Of a stretch of 13,684 bases of DNA, positions 1 to 6,600 are shown piece after piece. Every line of letters begins with the position of its first letter. Position 1 is the stretch's first letter. The stretch is from the NCBI GenBank assembly GCA_025529335.1, contig JAMYHX010000753.1, positions 1 to 13,684 of the forward strand, given 5' to 3'. The notes beneath the pieces are model-generated. The model ran no database searches. It saw only the letters and a program-made list of their open reading frames with translations, and was not told the origin of the DNA. Both the position numbers and the translations under genes were made by a program. The DNA comes from Rhizopus sp. PT2906 (taxonomy: Eukaryota > Mucoromycota > Mucoromycetes > Mucorales > Rhizopodaceae).

Positions 1-421
1 TTGGTAGAAAATTTCCAAAAGTTGTCAGGTAAAAGAGAGATGTTATACGGTCAAAGGTTCTACTTGCAATGTAAATTTGATTTTATCACGTTTTAAAAGC
101 AAAAATAGACAACATATTGTGAGTAAAGTATAAATATATTCAATGCATTTCTATAGATTGCTGATATAAAAACCATAAAGAAGAGGTAGGGTATAAACAA
201 GGCTATTGTAAAAAAAAACCTATGTTATAAATTATATGCCACTTTGGGTTATAGCATTCACGTATTAATCGAATTATATAATACATTTCGCTTGAACAGC
301 CTCCAGTTTTCCTTTCAAAAGAGCATTCTGCAGTGCCCCTAGTACTATCCTCTGATAAATATAGACGGCAGACAAGCATCAGATTTTTCGAAGTTTAATA
401 ATCTTCAGTCAATTTAGTTGA
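1..421. other. Left-edge AT-rich region with no clear gene
   Basis: This stretch is AT-rich, with many short homopolymer runs and stops in all frames. The only coding-like piece is on the minus strand at 274-351, where a TTTATCAG acceptor-like site is followed by a 25-codon open frame that ends in TAA. It contains an amphipathic run (ALQNALLKGKLEAVQAK). It could be an alternative last exon of the small minus-strand gene to its right, but the join would need an intron of about 195 nt, far longer than any other in the window. I see no tRNA, repeat array or transposon end here. Confidence 0.4.
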
Positions 422-920
422 CTATGCAGCTTCATTTTTGAAAGTATCCTTCTTTATTTGTCTATTTTTCTTATACGTATCATTGTTTATTGTTATGCTT
501 CATGCAGTGTATTTTAGAGTATAGTATTTTGTTAGTGAGAACTTACTAAAAGAGCCTCACTTTGATGTGTGTTCGGACGGTTACTCTGAGCAAAAAATAA
601 ATATATATACATACATATATTTTATCAAGAGATAGCTCGTTTGACTTACAAGAGTAGTAGTTTTTCTCTTTGCTGCCATATACATGGTGCTTATATCATC
701 CGTATGTTGTACCCAGGTATTCCTCTGGATTAATAGAATGTTAAAAGGAGTCTTTTGCTAAAACTCGGTCTCTTGTATTTAAATCAACAGCCAAGTTTAC
801 CATAAGGATAACAGGAACATGATCATCATTTGTGTTTCTGTAGATAAAAAACAAATATTTCTCTTTCTGGCCATTTACGCCACTTTCTTTATTTAAAATA
901 GAATGTAAAAATTTATCCAT
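422..920 (-). CDS. Unrecognised small spliced gene (tentative, about 93 aa)
   Basis: No family is recognised. The minus strand carries a chain of open segments bounded by good splice signals: 920-801 from an ATG (40 codons), 724-650 (25 codons), 585-547 (13 codons) and possibly 469-422 ending in TAG. The introns would be 76, 64 and 77 nt, with donors GTAAAC, GTAAGT and GTAAGT and acceptors ATCCAG, GCTCAG and TATAAG. All joins are phase 0. The product would be polar and Lys/Asn/Thr-rich, with no membrane segment and no motif I can name. The frame is open further 5' to 983 without an ATG, so an upstream exon joined at an acceptor near 945 is possible. The last exon is uncertain: acceptors at 462 or 351 give other ends. 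The consistent phases and strong donors are the main reason to take it as a gene. Confidence 0.35.
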
Positions 921-1165
921 AGCATCTTTGTTTGGTAAAATATGCCTCAATTCGGAATACACAAAGTTTCGGTTAAGCCACAATATAAAAAGAAAAAGAA
1001 AGGGATGATTGCATCATTTGAAACAAAAGCATACATATTGTCAAGTTCATAACTTTGGCTTACATCATAAAAAAAAAGAAAGAACAATACCCTTCTTTTG
1101 TCTATAAATATTCATTCTTATGGTATTTTGTAGACAAGTGAGAAATCAAGTCTTGTGGCGCGCGT

Positions 1166-1186
1166 TGAGTCATTTAACGTATGACT
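1166..1186. promoter_or_regulatory. bZIP/AP-1-type site within an inverted repeat
   Basis: TGAGTCA at 1166-1172 is a perfect Gcn4/AP-1 consensus. It overlaps one arm (AGTCAT, 1168-1173) of an inverted repeat whose other arm (ATGACT) is at 1181-1186, with a 7-nt spacer. It lies about 220 bp upstream of the DUF300 gene ATG, in the region between that gene and the tentative small gene on the other strand. A bZIP role is inferred from the consensus alone. Confidence 0.35.
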
Positions 1187-1302
1187 TGGTGTAACTCGGA
1201 AAAAGGGCAAACTTGCCAAGCCCTTGAACTGAAATTAAAACTGTCTTTTTTTGGCCACTGGATGGCTTTGGTTGGCCGGAGAACAGTTTTTGCGGAACAG
1301 GA

Positions 1303-1385
1303 TATAAAAAAAAAAATAGCCATTTTTATATATTTTAGCTTTTTTTATACTTGACTTCATACTTTCTCTTCTTTTCTTTTACTTT
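1303..1385 (+). promoter_or_regulatory. Core promoter of the DUF300 gene
   Basis: A TATAAA at 1303-1308 lies 88 bp upstream of the ATG at 1391. A second AT-rich TATA-like run is near 1325-1335, and a CT-rich tract (about 1362-1385) directly precedes the start codon. This order of TATA, pyrimidine tract and ATG is common in fungal promoters. The transcription start is not visible from sequence. Confidence 0.45.
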
Positions 1386-1390
1386 TAATC

Positions 1391-2838
1391 ATGAGTGTTC
1401 CAGAAAAAGAGGCAACATGTCCAACTGAATCTGGTTTGGCTTCTTTGTCAGGATTGTATGTTTTCGAATTGAAGTGAAAATAACGATATTAACTGTTTGT
1501 ATAGTAACCCAGGATTAGATTGGGCTTCTGTAAGAGAAGATCCGACAGCTAACTGGCATGTTATCGGATGGTTAGTTTGCTTACTGTTTTTATTCATAAC
1601 GTGGACTATAACGTTGATAACTCTATTTAGACATATACGAAATTATTAGTATGCGCATATTCCTCATTCTTATTGCCTTGTTCCTCTAATTATGTCTTTT
1701 TTAGTAATCCTGAAATACAACGGCATAAACTACGAGTGATACTGTTTCCGCCTGTATTCGCAACGTTGGCATGGTTTGCTTATTTGCGATACGATTATTC
1801 GACAACCATCATGTTCTTTGCAGAATGCTTTGAAGCCTTTGCCGTCTATAACCTGTACACATGCTTACAAGCTTATCTTCAGCCATTTAGAGAGGAGGCA
1901 GCTGGAATTAAAGAGTCAAAAGATACAAAAATCATGTTTTTCTATAAATTTCATTTGTAAGATAATTCTTATAAACACCTCTTTACAGCCACAATTAATA
2001 TTGTACAAAACAGGAACTCAAAATGGGGAATGCATTACAGAATCATTACTGATATCCTAGTTTTCCAATACCCAGTCTGGTAAGTCGTACAGTCAACGGC
2101 AAAACGCAAAAAAAAGCTAAAAATTTCATTTTCAGGTCACTCATTGATGCATTCATGTCTATTTTTGCTGAACTCAAAGGACGTTATTGTGAAGGTGTCT
2201 ATAGCTTTAAGGGCGCCTATGTCTACTTGACCATAATCAACTTTGTCTCTCTTTCGGTCATTCTTACTGCATTGTTCACATACTTGGATGTATTTCACGA
2301 ACAGTGGAAGCGAGGAAAGATTCGAGCGCATGGCATGTTTTGGTGTGTGAAGGGCCCTATCATGGTCATTTTTTACTTTGGTGAAATTCTCCTGACCATC
2401 CTTACGACTAAAAATGTTATCAAGGGCACAGATGGCTCTCACGGAAGCATCGCTTGGCCAGCCGACGCTGTCAAAAACGGACTTTATGTTATTATCGTGT
2501 GTCTGGTGATGCTTGTTGTTAGCGGCATGATGCTTAGATTCTTTGGTCCGGCCGATGAGATTCAAGCTGCTGCTGCTGCAGGAGAAAATAAAAAGATGGG
2601 TGCCTTTGGTGCATTTGTGGATGGATATCTTGCTTATATACCCGAATTCTTGTACAAGACCTTGTGTTGTGGTGTTGATTCCTATAAACTGATGAAGAAG
2701 CGTCGAGAATTGAAAAAGAGAAAACAGCAAATGGATCTTAATGGCAGTTCTGTCATCAATACAGATACAAATGGGCTGCTTAAAGATGATTTCATGCAAT
2801 ATAATATGCATGAAATAAGAACTTCTACTCACGCATAA
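1391..2838 (+). CDS. DUF300 / OSTalpha-TMEM184-like multi-pass membrane protein, 5 exons
   Basis: The model is join(1391-1455, 1505-1648, 1705-1956, 2014-2079, 2136-2838), giving 409 residues; all four introns (49, 56, 57, 56 nt) are phase 2. The family (organic solute transporter alpha-like, with animal TMEM184 and yeast YKR051W) has about seven membrane helices. Hydrophobic segments are seen at roughly residues 41-63, 79-97, 104-127, 164-182, 205-227, 248-266 and 289-311. Family-like landmarks are the N-P-E-x-Q-R-H after helix 1, an E-C-F-E-A-F-A-V-Y-N-L stretch near residue 110, K-W-G-M-H-Y near 157, and the HGMFWCVKGP motif before helix 6. The tail is basic and charged, as expected on the cytosolic side. 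An acceptor at 1988 in intron 3 gives an immediate stop, so the one at 2013 was chosen. Substrate and membrane are unknown; in fungi the family is poorly characterised. Confidence 0.9.
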
Positions 2839-2928
2839 CATCATTATGTATCATTCAATGAATCACTATCATTACTTTGTATATTACTCTCTAACCGTAA
2901 TCCTTACTCATTATCATGATAAAGCGTT

Positions 2929-2950
2929 TTTTATTTTATTTATTTTACAA
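2929..2950 (-). terminator. Poly(A) signals of the RGS gene
   Basis: On the minus strand, tandem overlapping AATAAA hexamers follow the RGS stop codon by about 45-65 nt. They sit in the 156-bp gap where this gene converges on the DUF300 gene, so the two 3' untranslated regions probably overlap. Confidence 0.45.
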
Positions 2951-2994
2951 CTTTTTACAATGCAAGGATGCCGGGTATTTTTACATCTTGAAGT

Positions 2995-4004
2995 CTATAA
3001 ATGCTTAAGCGGCAAATGGGCCTTACCAAACATGTTTATGACAAATCTTTCAATGATGCTTCTAGTCAAATTATAATAGTGTGAATTGACTGCAATTAAG
3101 CTTTCACTGAGATTAGAATCCTTGGTTCCATTGGACTGAGCATTGATTGATTCCTTTTGTTGCTTGAGATGTCCAAAAAGATAACTGACAGCGGATTTGA
3201 TTGTACGTTCATCATAATGAATTGTGAATTCTCCACAATGTCGAATCATTTCTTGGTAAATATTGGTTCCCAAAAAACGTATGTAGCTACTCTCGAGCAG
3301 AATGTATACGGACGCTTTGGCTTCGACAAAAATAGTGTTTGCATTAAAGTCACTGATGGCTAATAATTGATTTGTGATGTTGCGCTTAACTTTATCATCT
3401 AGATTGATTTGTAATTGAGCACTATTCGATATATAAGTGCCATAGATTCGTTCAGCCATCGTTTTCAGTTCCCCAGCTGTGCTTATTCGCCGGTGCTCAT
3501 CAAATCGCTCCACTTCCAAAAAGAACAACTATATACAAACATACGTCGTTAGATCACACTAAACTCTTAACACACACACACAAAAGCAGCCATTACCAAG
3601 TTTTCCGAGCTGAATTCGTCCAATAGGTAGTATAAGAAATAGCAAAGTGGGACTTTGGATTCCAATATCGCCTTTAATCCTTCCTTTTTAATTTCACTAA
3701 TGCAAACATCTACGGGTGTGGGCTCTCCAAAGAAGCAATTTAACTTTTGTGATGATTTAACAATTTTTTTCTTGTATAAATCATGCAAATCCACGACAAG
3801 AGGTGTATGTTCTTCATCAATAGTCGCTGTAGCCAAAGAGGTAATGGCCGCTGCTAGGCTAGCTCGTCTTGAAGGTGGTTTGATCGCTTCCTCTGCTAAT
3901 GATGATCTCCTTGATTTTGATATTGATTTTCTGGTTCTTGTTGACAATATGATGTCACTGCTGCTGCTCGAGCTATGTACTGATGCTCTGCGTACCTTTG
4001 ACAT
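2995..4004 (-). CDS. RGS-domain protein (regulator of G-protein signalling), 2 exons
   Basis: The model is complement(join(2995-3528, 3597-4004)), giving 313 residues with one 68-nt phase 0 intron inside the RGS fold. The RGS domain runs from about residue 108 to 230. It shows the family signatures L-D-E-F-S-S-E-N-L followed across the intron by L-F-F-L-E-V-E-R-F, then a Y-x-x-Y-I segment, I-N-L-D, and L-E-S-S-Y-I-R-F-L. RGS proteins speed GTP hydrolysis by G-alpha subunits and so shut off receptor signalling at the plasma membrane. The first 60 residues are Ser/Arg-rich and predicted disordered, with three RRxS sites (Ser8, Ser35, Ser49) matching the PKA consensus. The last 80 residues are not recognised. 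The ATG at 4004 is the first in frame. A TTTCCAAACAG acceptor-like site just upstream of it leaves room for a 5' UTR intron. Confidence 0.88.
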
Positions 4005-4512
4005 TAAAACTGTTTGGAAACAAAAAGGAACAAAAAAGTTTTAACTATCAAAAATTTTAATTAATAAATCAGAAACAAGCCCAATCAATGCTAACTTTAT
4101 ACTCAGTCTGAGATGGTTACTCTTTTAGGGTACTTTTGTATGACGAGCCTTACCAAATTAGTTTGTACCTTATCAGATAAAGCGATTGGTTGATTGGACA
4201 TATGCACTTCATTTTAATTCAATGACAAGAGTTTCATAATTTGTACTTTAAGGTAACCATGCCAACACAATTGAAAAGAGGCTAGAGACAACTTTGTTGT
4301 CTAGGTTTCAGAAAGAGAAAAAATAAAGTATACTAGGTTTAATGCGCAATATGTTGCTAAGCAAGCTTTTGGTGATTGAAGCATGAATTAATATTGTTTT
4401 GATCAAAAATAAAATAATTTTTTATGGTCAGGATAGTCTTTATGTTGACGTTGTTGAGAGTTCATTGCAGCTGAGAAGGATAAAATAAGCGCCGAATGTA
4501 TGATAAGAATGG

Positions 4513-4659
4513 TCATTTGTTTTCCTCTACATGACGATGATCTGCAAATTCAGGGCTAATTGTGCTATGCTCATTACCCTTACGATATTTATTCCCGAGA
4601 AAGTAACTCATGATGCTAGCAGCTTCTTTAGATCTATTCTTATAAATAGCATTTCCCAT
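4513..4659 (-). CDS. Possible 48-aa protein beginning MGN
   Basis: An uninterrupted ATG-to-TGA frame of 48 codons lies in the spacer between the sulfotransferase-like gene and the RGS gene, on their strand. The start context is CAAATGG. The peptide begins MGNAIYKNRSKEA and is basic and polar. A short moderately hydrophobic patch (A-A-S-I-M-S-Y-F-L-G) is followed by N-K-Y-R-K and an acidic/His C-terminus. The even, charged composition looks more protein-like than the surrounding AT-rich frames. The N-terminal glycine invites N-myristoylation, but position 6 is Tyr rather than Ser/Thr, so the match is weak. No family is recognised, and a chance ORF of this length is quite possible. Confidence 0.3.
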   Translation of the reverse strand: MGNAIYKNRSKEAASIMSYFLGNKYRKGNEHSTISPEFADHRHVEENK

Positions 4660-4726
4660 TTGTCATTGTGGATATATCTAACTTATATTAATTAATCTGA
4701 AGAAACAGTTTTTTAAAAATAGTAGC

Positions 4727-4749
4727 TTTATTCACTTGTTTACTTTATT
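4727..4749 (-). terminator. Poly(A) signals of the sulfotransferase-like gene
   Basis: Minus-strand AATAAA hexamers occur at 4744-4749 and 4727-4732, within 40 nt after the TAA at 4767-4769. Confidence 0.45.
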
Positions 4750-4766
4750 GCTTTGCTGCAACTTAT

Positions 4767-5484
4767 TTAGTTCGTATCACTTTTTTCAGTACATTGATTA
4801 CGGATGCTTGCCAATAATTTCGGAAAATCGTCTCCTTTGTTAGAATGAGGAAAAGGTATAGGCGGAATGGGTACACCAAGAAAGTCGCAGAGTTTTTCCC
4901 AGCCTTCACCCAACTCCATGATGAGTAAGTTTTCGGGCTTGACAATCTTTTTGATATGTTCGATATGGTTCAAGAACTTTTGAATGAGCTCTTCTTTTCG
5001 TTCTTGCAAGTTTACACCTCCTAATTCTCCATCACGAACAATCACTCGTGCCATTTTCCTTGCACGTAATATCTGTTGTGGCCACGTTTCGTCTACACCA
5101 GGCCATTCATGAATCGTTTTGGATACTGATGCAAACCATGCCTCAGGGTCTCTAATTGTTAGTATAACCTTTGCATCTGGATACACTGCGTACAGCTTAT
5201 CGAAAAAGGCTGCTGTTGGCCAATCTACAGCCGCATTATAACCATGGTAAGCTCGTTCCCAGTCCACTGGTTGATCGGGATACTTGTACGCGTTTTCAAA
5301 TATCTCAGGCACTTGTTCAGGATCCAACAAAACATTTTCCATATGATGCGTACGATATCTATTCCCTTGTAAGTTCCAATACGTTCTTAATTTGCTCTTC
5401 TTACCCCAAATAATTCAAAGCATCTCGTAAACTCATTGTGCCTGTACGGCCGAATCCTGCACCGATAATTTCTAAAGGAGCCAT
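4767..5484 (-). CDS. Sulfotransferase-family (Sulfotransfer_4-like) P-loop protein, 2 exons
   Basis: The model is complement(join(4767-5358, 5405-5484)), giving 223 residues with one 46-nt phase 2 intron. The first exon encodes a glycine-rich loop, G-A-G-F-G-R-T-G-T-M-S-L (residues 8-19), which in this family takes the place of the PAPS 5'-phosphosulfate loop. Exon 2 supplies Y-R-T-H-H-M-E, D-W-P (72-74), and the 3'-phosphate signature I-R-D-P-E-A-W with Arg96 and Ser104 eight residues apart, as in sulfotransferases. A C-terminal W-x-x-L-C-D-F-L-G-V-P-I-P motif is also typical. Fungal members are common and mostly of unknown substrate, so sulfotransfer is a family-based guess. An acceptor at 5366 was rejected because it gives an immediate stop. 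No membrane segment is seen. The start lies only 94 bp from the stop of the upstream Ras gene. Confidence 0.82.
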
Positions 5485-5540
5485 AATGTAAAGCTTTAAG
5501 ATAAAAAAAGAAAGGAAAAAAAAAGCTATGTTTTTCCCAA

Positions 5541-5546
5541 TTTATA
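5541..5546 (-). promoter_or_regulatory. TATA box of the sulfotransferase-like gene
   Basis: TATAAA on the minus strand lies 57 bp upstream of the ATG at 5484, inside the 94-bp gap after the Ras stop codon. Its presence suggests separate initiation rather than read-through from Ras. Confidence 0.45.
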
Positions 5547-5578
5547 GTTCAAAAGCAGGGAGCAATAAAACAATAAAG

Positions 5579-6466
5579 TTACAGAATTAAACACTTTTTA
5601 TTTTCCTTCTTATGTATTTTGTCATTGGCTAATACTCCATCACGCGCTTGCTTGATCTGACGAGCAACTGAATAAAATGCTCTTTCTACATTAGTGCAGG
5701 TCTTTGCGGAGGTTTCGATAAAATCACAATGGAGCTCATGCGCTTTTATAAAGCCTTCGTCTCTTGAGACTTCTCTTTCTATGACTTTATCACATTTGTT
5801 TCCCACAAGTATTAGTGGTATTGACTCTACTTCTTTGATGCGAACTATTTGCTGTTTAAATTTATCAGCTGTCTCAAAGGTTGATCGAGATGTGATTGAA
5901 TACACTATCAGAAATCCTTCACCATCTCGTATCCATTGATCACGCAAAGCTGTGTATTCCTCTATTTTTTTTTTTTGTAAAAAAAAAAGTGTCATCTAAT
6001 CATGTGCTATATAAAAGTAGACCATGTGTTTGGAATACCTTGACCAGCTGTATCTAATACCTCGAGTATACATGCAAAGCCGTCAATGACTGTTTGCTTT
6101 CTATAGGAGTCTTCAATTGTAGGGTCGTATGTCTATTTATCAGTAAAATTAAGCTAAAAGGTTGCCTATAGACTATATTTCTACATGATATTACCTCTTT
6201 ACAAAATAAAAAGAGAGTCAATAAAAAAGTATCAAGACAAAGACAGCACTTACCAACAAAATGGTTTAGGCATAGCTATTATGTAACCATATGTTATTTA
6301 TCACGTTACTTCATAAAATGTTAATCTTGCATATCTGCCCTACCTGTATAGTCAAGGCTGTCTATTGACGCATAAATAAAGGGTCTGAGCAACGATGCAT
6401 TTTTACAATTAGAGTTACCTTGCCAACACCACCGTCTCCAAGGACAACGATTTTAAATACAATCAT
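5579..6466 (-). CDS. Ras-subfamily small GTPase with micro-exons, 188 aa
   Basis: The model is complement(join(5579-5961, 6039-6132, 6195-6196, 6254-6275, 6344-6361, 6419-6466)). The exons are 48, 18, 22, 2, 94 and 383 nt in transcript order; the introns are 57, 68, 57, 62 and 77 nt. Residue numbering matches H-Ras through the switch regions: P-loop G10-D-G-G-V-G-K16, effector loop Y32-D-P-T-I-E-D-S-Y40, D57-T-A-G-Q61-E-E-Y, N116-K-C-D119, and E-T-S-A-K near 147. The catalytic Gln61 and Gly12 are intact; position 11 is Asp where Ras has Ala. The C-terminus K-K-C-L-I-L is a CaaX box ending in Leu, predicting geranylgeranylation and membrane attachment. The effector loop is Ras/Rap-like, so it probably switches a Ras-type effector. 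The start at 6466 gives only three residues before the first beta strand core. The splicing of switch I is unusual; see the 2-nt exon. Confidence 0.88.
6195..6196 (-). other. Candidate 2-nt micro-exon (AG) in the Ras gene
   Basis: The exon ending at 6254 stops after GTT G (Val29 plus one base), and the exon starting at 6132 begins ACA TAC GAC (Thr31-Tyr32-Asp33). Joining them directly shifts the frame. Between them, on the minus strand, lies TTTTGTAAAG|AG|GTAATATC: a good acceptor, two bases, then a good donor. Including AG gives GTT GAG ACA, that is Val-Glu-Thr, as expected in this family. The flanking introns become 57 and 62 nt, normal for this window, whereas a single intron would be 121 nt. 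None of the other acceptors I checked between the two exons restores an open frame. Confidence 0.72.
6344..6361 (-). other. 18-nt micro-exon encoding TALTIQ of the Ras P-loop helix
   Basis: This exon has exactly six codons (T17-A-L-T-I-Q22), bounded by the acceptor GTCAATAG and the donor GTAGGG and in phase 0 on both sides. It joins G-V-G-K16 of the P-loop to L23-C-L-N-H-F-V29 of the next exon (6254-6275, 22 nt). The encoded residues are the start of helix 1 and include the Mg-coordinating Thr17, so the exon cannot be skipped without destroying nucleotide binding. Confidence 0.85.
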
Positions 6467-6525
6467 ACAAGAAAGAATAGAACGAATAAGAAAAAGTTTT
6501 AAAATAGACTTTTTTAAACAACAGG

Positions 6526-6534
6526 ATTTATATA
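6526..6534 (-). promoter_or_regulatory. TATA-like element of the Ras gene
   Basis: The minus strand reads TATATAAAT about 60 bp upstream of the Ras ATG at 6466, inside the 134-bp gap after the USP7 stop. It is the only strong TATA-like element in that gap. Confidence 0.4.
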
Positions 6535-6580
6535 AAATTTGTTCTTGTTTGTTAGTTTAGCAGATTTGTGAGACAATTCC

Positions 6581-6586
6581 TTTATT
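6581..6586 (-). terminator. Poly(A) signal of the USP7 gene
   Basis: A minus-strand AATAAA begins about 14 nt after the USP7 stop codon (6601-6603). It lies within the 134-bp gap that must also hold the Ras promoter, so the USP7 3' UTR probably runs into or over Ras promoter DNA. Confidence 0.45.
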
Positions 6587-6600
6587 TTTCTTAAAGTTCA

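Larger units (their letters stand above)
4005..4766. other. 762-bp AT-rich spacer upstream of the RGS gene
   Basis: This is the longest gene-poor stretch between confident genes and must hold the RGS promoter. It contains a short perfect hairpin at 4286-4302 (7-bp arms AGACAAC/GTTGTCT around TTT, with CTAG on both flanks) and the possible 48-codon ORF at 4513-4659 listed separately. Its left end (4727-4749) carries two minus-strand AATAAA hexamers that serve the sulfotransferase-like gene. I see no tRNA, transposon remnant or tandem array. Confidence 0.5.

Noticed and set aside
1102..1173. Minus-strand 23-codon frame starting MTQRAPQ as a first exon of the left-hand small gene
   Set aside because: It ends in TAG with no good donor before it, so it cannot be joined to the downstream exons by canonical splicing.
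1957..1988. Shorter 32-nt version of DUF300 intron 3
   Set aside because: Using the first acceptor gives an in-frame stop after two codons; the acceptor at 2013 restores the conserved K-W-G-M-H-Y segment.
2137..2844. Long open frame antisense to the last exon of the DUF300 gene
   Set aside because: It mirrors a well-supported coding exon, has no family resemblance, and starts and ends near the exon limits only because of codon composition.
2846..3076. Plus-strand open frame just after the DUF300 stop
   Set aside because: It covers the convergent 3' untranslated zone and the RGS C-terminus antisense; composition is Tyr/Phe/Leu-rich as expected from AT-rich non-coding DNA.
3655..4044. Plus-strand open frame opposite the first RGS exon
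   Set aside because: The minus strand here encodes the RGS N-terminus and splices correctly into a clear RGS domain; the plus-strand peptide is only its shadow.
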